Of a stretch of 64,000 nt of DNA, positions 16,745-24,843 are shown piece after piece (within the stretch, counting starts at the first letter, position 1; each line of letters begins with the position of its first letter). Origin of the DNA: Patescibacteria group bacterium (lineage in GTDB: Bacteria > Patescibacteriota > Patescibacteriia > Patescibacteriales > Patescibacteriaceae); the NCBI GenBank assembly GCA_030583705.1, contig CP129471.1:672506-736505 (forward strand). Direction: 5' to 3'. The notes under the pieces are model-generated. The model was not told where the DNA came from. It did no database searches and saw only the letters and a list, made by a program, of their open reading frames with translations. The position numbers and the translations under genes were made by a program.

Positions 16745-17935
16745 TCAGTTCTTAAGACAGCGCACCCCATACCCGTGGGTCTGAGGAACATTATCGCGGT
16801 AAACCCTCGCCTCGTATGAACCCAAGCCACGTCTCCAAGCCGAACCCCCGGAAGGAGAAGATGACCACAGATTCGCGTACATGGAACGACTGCTGAACGA
16901 CGAGCCATTCGTATCTCGAAGGCCGGCAGGAAGAGCAGAAAAACCAGAAGTGTCAGTACCAAAGTTGGCGTAGTAATCCCAACGAGGGTGATCACTTGTT
17001 GGTATGCCTGGGGGAGGACTTCCATTAACTGTACGCTCTGATTTAAGTCTTCTACCTTCGTCTGTGCCTCGCCAACTACTAGTATCAGCTTGTGCTTGAC
17101 TCACACCAAGATACATTTCCATGATTTTAAATTCATCGTCTGTTGGGATGTGCCAACCTGTCGGGCAAATGCCTTGGACTCCCGGAGTGGTAGATCCATT
17201 CATAGCAGCTGCCCAGGTGTAGAGAGAACCGTCGGTAGCACAAATTACTTCACTATTGGAATAACATGATCTTCCTAAACCATTGTCTGAAACTGAAGCG
17301 GTGGGGCAAGGAGGGCTACCTCCACCATTAATACAAGTACCGTTTGGTCTAATCTTAGTGTTAAGATTCTCTTTCATCCAACATTGAGATCCAATTTGGA
17401 CAGTGTTGTAAGCATTGCCATCCAGATCATTGATTATTGTTTGTCCACATTGAAACATGCCTGAAGGAGAGTATGTAACTGTGGTAGAAGTGGTAGCTGG
17501 GGAGTTGGGAGCTTGGGTACCAAGACAGGTTGATATAATATAACTTTGTCCTGAATTTACTTGGGTATAGGTATAGTCATTATCCGGACAACCCCCGTCT
17601 GTATGAGGAGTAGGGTTATTTGGTACTTTGCCCATATAAACTACTCCACCGGCTTCAAAGGTAGCTCCAGGGGAAAAGTTATCTGCTTCAGGGTATGAGT
17701 TATTATTAGCATAATATAGCTCTAGAGCATTAGCCATAGCTTTTAGATCATTTAATCTTTTAGCGTCTCTAGCACTAGTTCTAGAGTTACCTAGGGCTAC
17801 TACTACTAAAGTAGATAATATACCTATGATGGCTATGACTACTAATAATTCTATTAGGGTGAAGGCTTTTGGTTTATTGGTGTAACCAATTAAGGCGTAA
17901 GATGTCTTATTTACTTTATTCTTTAGTAAAAACAT
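16745..17935 (-). CDS. Type IV pseudopilin with C-terminal FISUMP domain
   Basis: I place the start at the ATG at 17935 (396 residues). An upstream ATG at 18013 would put a second hydrophobic segment before the prepilin signal, and a TATAAT-like -10 at 17964-17969 lies downstream of it. The leader ends KAFTLIELLVVIAIIG, a class III prepilin signal with Ala instead of Gly before the cleavage site. The stalk region (SARDAKRLNDLKAMANALELYYANNNSYP) is shared with two other pilins here. The C-terminal 200 residues carry FISUMP hallmarks (QCWMKENLNTK, LYTWAAAMN, GICPTGWHIPTDDEF, GFSALPAGLRD, WSSSP, GYGVRCLKN). The likely role is a minor pilin or surface-displayed tip. Confidence 0.85.
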   Translation of the reverse strand: MFLLKNKVNKTSYALIGYTNKPKAFTLIELLVVIAIIGILSTLVVVALGNSRTSARDAKRLNDLKAMANALELYYANNNSYPEADNFSPGATFEAGGVVYMGKVPNNPTPHTDGGCPDNDYTYTQVNSGQSYIISTCLGTQAPNSPATTSTTVTYSPSGMFQCGQTIINDLDGNAYNTVQIGSQCWMKENLNTKIRPNGTCINGGGSPPCPTASVSDNGLGRSCYSNSEVICATDGSLYTWAAAMNGSTTPGVQGICPTGWHIPTDDEFKIMEMYLGVSQAQADTSSWRGTDEGRRLKSERTVNGSPPPGIPTSDHPRWDYYANFGTDTSGFSALPAGLRDTNGSSFSSRSMYANLWSSSPSGGSAWRRGLGSYEARVYRDNVPQTHGYGVRCLKN

Positions 17936-18006
17936 AAGGAGATATAACCATAAACTTAATACTATTATAATAACATGAAAAAGGATGATTCGCCAATAGC
18001 TGCAAA

Positions 18007-18035
18007 TTGACAAAATAGATAATGTTTAATAGGAT
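18007..18035 (+). promoter_or_regulatory. Promoter of the 78-residue membrane protein gene
   Basis: Consensus TTGACA (18007-18012), a 17-base spacer and TAGGAT (18030-18035) lie 24 bases before the ATG. Confidence 0.65.
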
Positions 18036-18059
18036 ATAAGAAATCAAAAAGGTTATAAA

Positions 18060-18296
18060 ATGCGAAAAAAAATAAGACTAATTGTAATAATTGCGGCCTC
18101 AATCATTATAATAATAGGCTCATCTACAATATTACCACCTCCCCTAGCTGAGGAGCTTATAAGAACAATAACAGCCTTATCAATAATAACAGCTGTATTG
18201 ATCTTTAGTTTAATACTAAATGGTGTAGGGTGCATTATAATAACTCTTCCTTATTGTCTATATGATAAAATACGATATAGATACAGAAAGAGCTAA
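18060..18296 (+). CDS. Small membrane protein with own transcription unit
   Basis: A 78-residue protein with two strongly hydrophobic segments (about residues 6-24 and 39-62) and basic ends (MRKKIR, KIRYRYRKS). No family is recognised. Expression is well supported: a near-consensus promoter is directly upstream and an intrinsic terminator starts 6 bases after the stop. It lies between the FISUMP pilin gene (divergent) and hisS. The function is unknown. Confidence 0.65.
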   Translation: MRKKIRLIVIIAASIIIIIGSSTILPPPLAEELIRTITALSIITAVLIFSLILNGVGCIIITLPYCLYDKIRYRYRKS

Positions 18297-18301
18297 AATT
18301 T

Positions 18302-18329
18302 AAATGAGGATATATTGTCCTCATTTTTT
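18302..18329 (+). terminator. Intrinsic terminator after the 78-residue gene
   Basis: A perfect 9-bp stem (aaatgagga / tcctcattt) with a 7-base loop ends in a run of six T. It insulates hisS from the small gene. Confidence 0.8.
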
Positions 18330-18383
18330 GCTATATATAAAGAAATTTGCTAATATAATAATATAACTGATTATAAAAAGATT

Positions 18384-19679
18384 ATGATTAATCCAAGAAA
18401 ACCAGCTGGCTTTCATGAATTTCTGCCCCCAGAGCAGTTGTCTTTTGATGCTATGGTGGCTGTTATTAAAGCCTCTTATGAAAGTCACGGTTATACCCCA
18501 ATTGAAACTCCGGCCTTAGAGTTAGCCGAGGTTTTACACGCCAAAGAAGGTGGGGAAACCGCCAAACAGGGCTACCAGTTTACTAAAGGAGACACTAAGC
18601 TAGCTCTGCGTTTTGATCTAACCGTTCCCCTAGCTCGTTATGTAGCCGAACACTACCATGATCTGGCTTTACCTTTTAGAAGATACCAAATCCAAAATGT
18701 TTGGAGAGCAGAAAAACCTCAAGCCGGTCGTTACCGACAATTCTATCAGTGCGACATTGATATTATCGGGACAGATAGTGCTACCGCCGACGCAGATATT
18801 TTAATTACTATGAACGGAACCATGCAAGCTTTAGGTTTAGAAAAATCTTTAATTAGACTCAATAATCGTCTACTGATGTCTGGACTTATTATTGCCCTTA
18901 AAGCAGAAAAAAATAATACGGAAATTCTTAGACTCTTGGATAAAATGGATTCTCAAGGACCCGCTAAACTTAAAAAATCTTTAATAAATATTGGTCTTAA
19001 TAAAAAACAAGCAGATACTTTAGTTAAGCTCGCCGGCTTAAAAGGTAGTATTGAACAAATTACTAAAGCTTTAAAATCCGAAGATCTTTATAATACAAAT
19101 ATAGACGAAGGACTTGGAAGACTTAGAAGAATTTGTGAACTACTTAAGGCTGCCGGTCTTTCTTCTAAAAATTACCAAATAGATTTAGGTATTGTCCGCG
19201 GTTTAGATTACTACACCGGCATGGTTTATGAAATAATTTTAACGGATAAAAAAGAGATAGGTTCGGTTGGTGGTGGAGGAAGATATGATAACTTAATAGG
19301 TTATTACAAAAAAGATAATGTTCCAGGTGTAGGTGGTTCCATTGGTTTATCCAGACTCTTTGCCGCCCTCTCCGAAGAAAGTAAAGACGGACAAGGGTGT
19401 CCGGCCGATGTTATGGTAACCGCTCTTTCTTCAGATCTTTTACCATATGCCTTTAAAGTAGCCGCCACCTTAAGAGTAACTGGTATTAACGTATTTATTT
19501 ACCCCAAAGACGGCAAAATAGCTAAACAACTCTCTTACGCGGATAAACTAGGCATTCCCCTAGTAGCGGTCTGCGGAGAAGAGGAAGAGAAAAAAACCAA
19601 AGTAACGATTAAAAACTTAGAAACCGGAGAACAAGAAACTGTATCACTTAAACAAGCTGCTAAGTTTTGTAAGAGTTAA
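18384..19679 (+). CDS. hisS: Histidyl-tRNA synthetase
   Basis: A 431-residue class II synthetase. The catalytic core shows LRFDLTVPLARYVA, RYRQFYQCDIDIIG (motif 2 and HisRS loop), RGLDYYTGMVYE (histidine-binding signature) and GGGGRYDNL. The C-terminal anticodon-binding domain follows from about residue 330. It charges tRNA-His. A TATAAT-like hexamer at 18354-18359 could be its -10, but no good -35 is visible. It is followed 21 bases later by a transporter gene on the same strand. Confidence 0.95.
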   Translation: MINPRKPAGFHEFLPPEQLSFDAMVAVIKASYESHGYTPIETPALELAEVLHAKEGGETAKQGYQFTKGDTKLALRFDLTVPLARYVAEHYHDLALPFRRYQIQNVWRAEKPQAGRYRQFYQCDIDIIGTDSATADADILITMNGTMQALGLEKSLIRLNNRLLMSGLIIALKAEKNNTEILRLLDKMDSQGPAKLKKSLINIGLNKKQADTLVKLAGLKGSIEQITKALKSEDLYNTNIDEGLGRLRRICELLKAAGLSSKNYQIDLGIVRGLDYYTGMVYEIILTDKKEIGSVGGGGRYDNLIGYYKKDNVPGVGGSIGLSRLFAALSEESKDGQGCPADVMVTALSSDLLPYAFKVAATLRVTGINVFIYPKDGKIAKQLSYADKLGIPLVAVCGEEEEKKTKVTIKNLETGEQETVSLKQAAKFCKS

Positions 19680-19700
19680 GTAATATAACTATTTAAATAA

Positions 19701-20603
19701 ATGAATTGGTTTTTAATTGCTCTCATAGGACCCTTTCTTTGGTGCATAAGTAATTACATAGATAAATATCTTTTAAGTAGCTACTTTAATAAAGTAGGTA
19801 TCGGAGCTTTGATTATTTTTTCCGCCTTGATAGGTTTAATAGTATCTCCTTTAATATTGTTATTTAAACCGGAGGTTCTTATTATCGGTGGAAATGAAAT
19901 AATTTGGATGATAACGGCCGGCATTATCTTAATGCTGAGTTTCTTGCTTTATTTATATGCCCTTGATAAAGATGAAGCTTCCATTGTTGCGCCTCTTTTT
20001 CAAACCATCCCGATTTTTCTTTATATCCTGGGCTACATTTTTTTAAAAGAAACATTATCATCAATACAGCTATCAGGAGGATTTCTAATTATGATCGGAG
20101 GCATTGCTATCGCTTGGAACATTGAACTTCGTAAGCTTAAGGGTTATATATTTTTAATGATGATGGTAGCTTCTTTACTGCTGGCTGCCGAGGGGACCAT
20201 CTTTAAAGTTATTGCCCTGGAAACTGATTTTTGGACAGTGGTTTTTTGGCAGTATATAGGAGCAACTCTATTTGGAGCCTTACTGCTCTTTATCCCGAAT
20301 TACCGAAGACAATTTTTCTCTTTATGGAAAAAACATAAAGCCGCTCTACTAAGTATTAATTTTATCAATGAAGCCATAACCACCATCGGAATCCTAACCT
20401 TTCGTTTCGCTATGTTGCTGGCACCCTTGGCTTTAGTTCAAATGGTTAACGGGTTTCAGCCGCTTTTCTTATTAGTTATAGGTCTACTTCTAACAAAGTT
20501 CTGGCCTAAAATAACTAAAGAAAGAATAGATAAAAAACACCTTATTCATAAACTAACTGCTATTATAATAATGATTGCGGGATCTTTTATGATAAACTTC
20601 TAA
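19701..20603 (+). CDS. EamA / DMT-superfamily transporter
   Basis: A 300-residue polytopic membrane protein with about ten hydrophobic segments in two halves, the EamA repeat architecture. YALDKDEASIVAPLFQTIPIFLYILG in the first half and the Ala/Leu/Pro-rich FRFAMLLAPLALVQMVNG in the second are typical. Family members export or import small metabolites; the substrate cannot be predicted. It follows hisS on the same strand and may share its transcript. It ends 12 bases before a convergent gene. Confidence 0.82.
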   Translation: MNWFLIALIGPFLWCISNYIDKYLLSSYFNKVGIGALIIFSALIGLIVSPLILLFKPEVLIIGGNEIIWMITAGIILMLSFLLYLYALDKDEASIVAPLFQTIPIFLYILGYIFLKETLSSIQLSGGFLIMIGGIAIAWNIELRKLKGYIFLMMMVASLLLAAEGTIFKVIALETDFWTVVFWQYIGATLFGALLLFIPNYRRQFFSLWKKHKAALLSINFINEAITTIGILTFRFAMLLAPLALVQMVNGFQPLFLLVIGLLLTKFWPKITKERIDKKHLIHKLTAIIIMIAGSFMINF

Positions 20604-20614
20604 GAAAGATGAAC

Positions 20615-21628
20615 CTAATTTATTTTTTTAATGCAGTAATTAAACAAAGTACTAAAAATTTCTCTTAATTGTCCTCTCCTTTCCTGACTATCTTGATTAA
20701 CATTTATATCAATCAGTAAAGCACCTATACATCTTTCGGCCATATTAAAGAAAAAAGCTTTTTTAAAATTACTATCTTGAGCTAGGGTCTTTATCTTAAG
20801 ATAACCGTTAAACCATTCTTCAAGATGTTTAATCACCTCTTTAGATGATATATCAGGTGAAGACATACTCTGAAAGATCGCCCAAATATGAAAAGTCGTG
20901 TCATAGTATTTGGGACGATAAGACCAAAGAAGATTTGACATTAAAATATAATCACCGTTAGGTAAAACAAAAATATCGTCTTTGGTGAGGTGCCCATGCA
21001 TAAAAGACATAGGCGCAAAAGAAGCCGCTTGTGCGGCTACGATTAAAAACTCTTCTGTTAAGCTAATTTCTTTATTAGTTAAAAATCCTCTACTCTCGGC
21101 AATAGATAACCAATGGGAGACCCTTCTGTTTATAAATACCAAAGTACTTGTTTCAGTATCAACAGGTGCCCAAAAAGCCCTATTAAGACAGCCCCTACTG
21201 TATTCCTCGTAGAAAGAACAAAAAGAAGCTATCTCATCCTCTTTAAGTGGCCAATTTTTGTAAATTTTTTCGCCTTCAATATATTCGCAAATCAAATAAC
21301 CATAACCCGTATTTTCTTCCCATTTTTCTCCGGCATAAAAAGCTGGTAACCCAACAACTTGGCTTTGGTTTTGATTATTAAAAGCCTCTATAATATCCAC
21401 TTCTTGAACTGAAAGTTTGAGAAATTGAATTTTTAAAACAGCTGGTTTTTTCTTCCACTTTCCTTTATAAATAACACTGCCTATTTTATCTTTATCATAA
21501 ATCTGTCCACGAAAAATCTCCCTTTCAATAATAAAACCAGTTTTAATGGACAAGGCCTCGGTAATCTCTTTAACATACTCATCCGTTCGTGTATAAGAAA
21601 AGTACTGCTCAGTTATCTGATTAGACAT
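20615..21628 (-). CDS. Kinase-like (aminoglycoside phosphotransferase fold) protein, probably inactive
   Basis: A 337-residue protein laid out like a choline/aminoglycoside kinase. The N-lobe has a VLKI lysine near K66, a hinge around YLICEYIEG, and a C-lobe HGHLTKDDIF at about residues 211-220, where active enzymes have HGDxxxxN. The second metal site, normally a DxD, reads ILMSN here. Loss of both acidic positions suggests a pseudokinase or a very divergent enzyme. It is followed 4 bases upstream by the yggU-like gene on the same strand. The ligand is unknown. Confidence 0.6.
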   Translation of the reverse strand: MSNQITEQYFSYTRTDEYVKEITEALSIKTGFIIEREIFRGQIYDKDKIGSVIYKGKWKKKPAVLKIQFLKLSVQEVDIIEAFNNQNQSQVVGLPAFYAGEKWEENTGYGYLICEYIEGEKIYKNWPLKEDEIASFCSFYEEYSRGCLNRAFWAPVDTETSTLVFINRRVSHWLSIAESRGFLTNKEISLTEEFLIVAAQAASFAPMSFMHGHLTKDDIFVLPNGDYILMSNLLWSYRPKYYDTTFHIWAIFQSMSSPDISSKEVIKHLEEWFNGYLKIKTLAQDSNFKKAFFFNMAERCIGALLIDINVNQDSQERRGQLREIFSTLFNYCIKKIN

Positions 21629-21632
21629 ATAA

Positions 21633-21899
21633 TTATTTCTTAACCACCACCAACTTATCCTTGGAAAACTTACCCAAAGTAACGGTTATGTTGTTAGTGG
21701 AGACAGCAAATTCTTCAGCTAAGAAGTTAACCAAAGCTTCATTGGCTTTACCTTTTTCCGGAGCGACTTGCAAATCTATCTTAACCACTCCATCCGCCAA
21801 AACAGACTTGACTCTGGTTTGCTTAGCGCTTGCATGAACCTTAACAGCTATGGTTATCTCGCCTTTTGTCTCCAGGGCCTCTTTTAGATCTTCCAGCAT
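21633..21899 (-). CDS. DUF167 (YggU-family) protein
   Basis: An 88-residue protein matching the DUF167/YggU family: VKVHASAKQTRV, then the conserved KIDLQVAPEKGKANEALVNFLAEEF block and NITVTLGKFSKDKLVVV. Members are small alpha/beta proteins of unknown biochemical role found in most bacteria. It lies upstream of and close to the kinase-like gene, so they are probably cotranscribed. Confidence 0.88.
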   Translation of the reverse strand: MLEDLKEALETKGEITIAVKVHASAKQTRVKSVLADGVVKIDLQVAPEKGKANEALVNFLAEEFAVSTNNITVTLGKFSKDKLVVVKK

Positions 21900-21962
21900 A
21901 AATTATGGGTTATAAATATTAATTAATGGTTATTAATTTAATTATACTATTATACTACTATA

Positions 21963-23183
21963 CTACTGAGCATGTTCACTAAAGACCAAGGCATTAGGGA
22001 TAGCTCGTCCCGGACCCAGAAGATAACGATCATTGTACATTAGAGCGGTAGATCCTCCACCGTCCATATTAATGGCATATTCCATACCCAAGGCTTGGCT
22101 AACTTGTGCCACCTCAGGTACGGTGGAACGATGGGCTACGATTAGGTAAAGCTTGTTATTAGCATACCCAACAGCGTGCCTGGTTGATTTAACCGTTCTT
22201 TGCGACTCATTAACTTCCCAGTCTATTAAATAATTAAGACCATTCTCAATCATACGTGGCTTGTTACCAAAAGCCGCCTGCAAAGTAACTCCGTAATTAA
22301 GCTCAAAATCCGCTACTGACTTAAATTCCCTGCTGTCTTTAAAGTAATAGAAACGATTATTGGTATCAAAAGCCATGATTGGTCCGGTGGTCCAATATTT
22401 TAACTGATCTTCATTAATGAAAACCCTTTTTAAGGAATTATAAACCGGGAAAAAATAATAATTTCTTTTGGAGGCTGAAGTGTCAAAATAAGTGCCGTTC
22501 ATGGCGGCAAAACCAAAGCCTTCTTCATAATAATGCGCCAAAGAACGAGCCGGACAACTAGACTGACAATTAGCCGCCGAAGCAGTTAAGGTATGAATTT
22601 TTAATTTTGGATTACTTAGATCAATAGTAATAACATCAGTTAAGAAAGAGCCGTAGGTTTCAGTCTGAACAGTTTTTCTTTCATAAGAATGATAAGGACT
22701 ATTAACATTTGTACCGGCCCGTCTAACGGTAGATAAATCTCTAACCGTAATACCTAAACCAAGTTCTCTCATAATAGCAAAAGCGTCATGGGGACGACCA
22801 AGAAAATATTTACGCAAATTAACTGGATTAATATACCAAGCTTCACCGTTTTTCTCCACCTGCAGCACTATGCGTCCAGCTAAAGAACGAGCTAAATCAA
22901 GATCTTTTACTTCAGGATCATTAACTGAAGACAAACGGTTAAAGTTAGCTTCATTAATACCTAAGCCAAGCTCTCTCATAATAGCAAAAGCGTCATGGGG
23001 ACGACCCAAGAAATAACGACGCTTTTCTGTTGGGTTAACATACCAAGCTTCACCGTTTTGTTCCACACTTAAAACAATTCGTCCAGCTAAACGATCTGTT
23101 ATGGTCTGAGCCCCTGCTGGTCTAATAAAAATAAAAACAGCCGAGAAGATAAAGATTGATAATATATAAAATTTATAATTCAT
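21963..23183 (-). CDS. Secreted phosphodiester glycosidase (NAGPA-like) with duplicated N-terminal module
   Basis: A 406-residue protein with a signal peptide (hydrophobic residues 5-22, ending PAGAQ). Two copies of a ~46-residue module follow (about residues 32-77 and 101-146), sharing GRIVL.VE.NGEAWY.NP and YFLGRPHDAFAIMRELGLGI. The C-terminal domain matches the NAGPA/phosphodiester glycosidase family: FAAMNGTYFD, ARHAVGYAN-like (TRHAVGYANN), and YAINMDGGGSTALMYN. It probably acts outside the cell on sugar-phosphodiester bonds in surface glycans. The module is likely a surface-binding or structural element, which is an inference. Confidence 0.82.
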   Translation of the reverse strand: MNYKFYILSIFIFSAVFIFIRPAGAQTITDRLAGRIVLSVEQNGEAWYVNPTEKRRYFLGRPHDAFAIMRELGLGINEANFNRLSSVNDPEVKDLDLARSLAGRIVLQVEKNGEAWYINPVNLRKYFLGRPHDAFAIMRELGLGITVRDLSTVRRAGTNVNSPYHSYERKTVQTETYGSFLTDVITIDLSNPKLKIHTLTASAANCQSSCPARSLAHYYEEGFGFAAMNGTYFDTSASKRNYYFFPVYNSLKRVFINEDQLKYWTTGPIMAFDTNNRFYYFKDSREFKSVADFELNYGVTLQAAFGNKPRMIENGLNYLIDWEVNESQRTVKSTRHAVGYANNKLYLIVAHRSTVPEVAQVSQALGMEYAINMDGGGSTALMYNDRYLLGPGRAIPNALVFSEHAQ

Positions 23184-23240
23184 ACAATTTTTATTTTAAT
23201 ACAATAATTGAAATTTTAGAATATCCCATGTCGTTTATTG

Positions 23241-23311
23241 TCGGGATGCCGAGAATTGAACTCGGTCTACACGCACCCGAAGCGTGCGTACTACCGGTAT
23301 ACTACATCCCG
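23241..23311 (-). tRNA. tRNA-Pro (anticodon CGG)
   Basis: On the minus strand the acceptor arms CGGGATG / CATCCCG pair perfectly. The anticodon stem CACGC / GCGTG encloses the loop TTCGGGT, so the anticodon is CGG. The T-arm is CCGAG-TTCAATT-CTCGG. The discriminator is A and no CCA is encoded, so the CCA-adding enzyme in this window would be needed. Confidence 0.9.
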
Positions 23312-23358
23312 GCAAGGATTGTTTTAACAACCCTTAAACTAAGATTTTTATTTATCTC

Positions 23359-23712
23359 TTAGCTTTTTTCCTTGGCTCCCTTAAACAAGGTATTTAGAGC
23401 ATAGCTGAAAACAGACAAAATAATACTAAACAAAACCGCAGTCCAAAAACCTTCAACCGTAAAACCTTGGACAACCGAAGAAACCAACATAATTAACAAG
23501 GCGTTGATAACAAAAGTAAAAAGACCCAGAGTTAAAATATTTATCGGCAAAGTTAAAAGTACCAAGATTGGACGCAAGACCGCGTTGACCAAGCCTAAGA
23601 ATAGAGCCGCCCAAAGAGCCGCCCAAAGACCGCTAACGGTAACTGTCGGTAAAAAATAACCAATTAGCATAATACCAACCGTGGCAATTAGCCACTTAAT
23701 AAGAATATTCAT
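23359..23712 (-). CDS. Holin superfamily IV-like membrane protein
   Basis: A 117-residue protein with four hydrophobic segments. It contains LWAALFLGLVNAVLRPILVLLTLPINILTLGLFTFVINALLI, split here by family convention into two helices, which is the signature of the phage holin 4 superfamily (PF04020). Chromosomal members are common in bacteria and their role is undefined. There are no phage genes nearby, so it is not evidence of a prophage. Confidence 0.85.
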   Translation of the reverse strand: MNILIKWLIATVGIMLIGYFLPTVTVSGLWAALWAALFLGLVNAVLRPILVLLTLPINILTLGLFTFVINALLIMLVSSVVQGFTVEGFWTAVLFSIILSVFSYALNTLFKGAKEKS

Positions 23713-23767
23713 ATTTTTAAATTAACTATTAATTAAAGATAAATAAAGATTAAACAAAACCTCTCCC

Positions 23768-24109
23768 CTATTTCTTGTTAAGCAGTTCGTCATTACGGAT
23801 AATAAACTTAATGACAAAATATAAGAACACCATGACAATAATAAAGGTTAGGGCCGCACTAAGAATTATGCCGATATCAAAAACCGTACCGTTAATTGTA
23901 TAACGAAGATCATCAAAAACATCTGGTAGGAAAAACTTAATAGCCGGTGTAAAAACACCCTTAACAAAGGAGTCCACTAAATCTTTGGAGGCTTGAGCTG
24001 TAATTACTCCAATAGCCAATCCTAAAACCGAATACTTTCTCATGAACTCAATCAAGCCCTGAGAAAAGCTTTTACCAGTTTTACTTATTTTCTTAACTTG
24101 TTCAAACAT
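23768..24109 (-). CDS. mscL: Large-conductance mechanosensitive channel
   Basis: A 113-residue protein. The amphipathic N-terminus is followed by the pore helix TM1 (SVLGLAIGVITAQASKDLVDSFVKGVFTPAI), with the small-residue pattern of MscL, then a periplasmic loop (RYTINGTVFDIG) and TM2 (LSAALTFIIVMVFLYFVIKF). It would open under membrane tension to release solutes during osmotic downshock. The C-terminal cytoplasmic bundle is short (RNDELLNKK), so the protein is slightly shorter than E. coli MscL. Confidence 0.92.
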   Translation of the reverse strand: MFEQVKKISKTGKSFSQGLIEFMRKYSVLGLAIGVITAQASKDLVDSFVKGVFTPAIKFFLPDVFDDLRYTINGTVFDIGIILSAALTFIIVMVFLYFVIKFIIRNDELLNKK

Positions 24110-24167
24110 ATAAACAGTTTACCATAAAATCAGAGAGAAAACAAGCAAAACAAACGCCTAACCCAGG

Positions 24168-24196
24168 TTGACAAAATAATTTCAAACTGCTTGAAT
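24168..24196 (+). promoter_or_regulatory. Promoter of the 177-residue gene
   Basis: Consensus TTGACA (24168-24173), a 17-base spacer and TTGAAT (24191-24196) lie 31 bases before the GTG start codon. Confidence 0.5.
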
Positions 24197-24227
24197 TAAG
24201 ATAACAAAAATCAAAAAGGAGAAAGAG

Positions 24228-24761
24228 GTGATACAAGCACAAAGCTCTATTTATCCACCGAATATAGGCGGAGAAGTACAAGAAGAAGTTTTTAAAAAAG
24301 GACTTCGAGACATTACTGTTTATGGTTACATTTATAACCATAAAGAAGATCAAGAATCCTTTTTTAGTTCTTTAGAAAATGGGCTAAGAGATCCACGCAA
24401 TAAAGGAACTCTTAATTTTTATAACCAACGCGATAAAGAAATCATCTGGGAACATGCCCCAATGGATGGTTACCGAAATCCCTTTAAAGTGGAATTATCC
24501 ACTGAAGAGGGGCAAAAAATTAGCTATCATATATATGGAAATCATAAGCTGATTGAACAGATCGAGTATGAGTTTAAATACATGTACTGCCCCGAAAGAA
24601 GATCATATGAAGCAATCAGGGTTTTTGGATGTCCTTTGTATATAGAAAAAAATGACGATAAATATTTTAAAATAAAAATCGTCATTACTGATTTATTTGT
24701 TTCTCCTATAACCTGTAAAAACAGTATTTTTTCAGATAAAAGGAGTGTTTTAATAGAGTAG
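24228..24761 (+). CDS. Unknown 177-residue cytoplasmic protein, GTG start
   Basis: I chose the GTG at 24228 because AGGAG precedes it at a normal distance. The protein has no signal peptide or membrane segment and no family that I recognise. It is rich in aromatic and charged residues (YGYIYNHKEDQESFFSSLENG, IIWEHAPMDGYRNPFKVELS, YEFKYMYCPERRSYEAIRVFGCP). A promoter and a terminator delimit a single-gene unit. Its AT-rich codon use resembles other accessory genes here, which could mean recent acquisition. Confidence 0.65.
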   Translation: MIQAQSSIYPPNIGGEVQEEVFKKGLRDITVYGYIYNHKEDQESFFSSLENGLRDPRNKGTLNFYNQRDKEIIWEHAPMDGYRNPFKVELSTEEGQKISYHIYGNHKLIEQIEYEFKYMYCPERRSYEAIRVFGCPLYIEKNDDKYFKIKIVITDLFVSPITCKNSIFSDKRSVLIE

Positions 24762-24773
24762 AGAATTTAAATC

Positions 24774-24800
24774 AAAGCGGAATAGTTTAGTTCCGCTTTT
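24774..24800 (+). terminator. Intrinsic terminator after the 177-residue gene
   Basis: A perfect 9-bp stem (aaagcggaa / ttccgcttt) with an 8-base loop, followed by TTTTTATTTTT, begins 13 bases after the stop codon. Confidence 0.8.
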
Positions 24801-24843
24801 TATTTTTAGCTCAATAAGAGAACCATCTTTTTATATAAACCCC

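Noticed and set aside
16705-17025. Minus-strand frame of 106 residues inside the FISUMP pilin
   Set aside because: Out-of-frame reading of the pilin C-terminus; the pilin frame has clear domain motifs over the same bases.
17936-18013. Longer start for the FISUMP pilin
   Set aside because: It would add a second hydrophobic helix before the prepilin signal and lies upstream of the best -10.
23241-23311. Reading of the tRNA-Pro anticodon as TTC (Glu)
   Set aside because: That register leaves C at position 33 and a weaker stem. The register with TTCGGGT as loop gives a perfect 5-bp stem and U33, hence CGG.
23359-23712. Prophage remnant suggested by a holin-like gene
   Set aside because: No other phage genes are nearby, and chromosomal members of this holin superfamily are common.
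24102-24353. Minus-strand frame of 83 residues upstream of mscL
   Set aside because: It is antisense to the start of the 177-residue gene, which has its own promoter, ribosome site and terminator, and its sequence has no family features.
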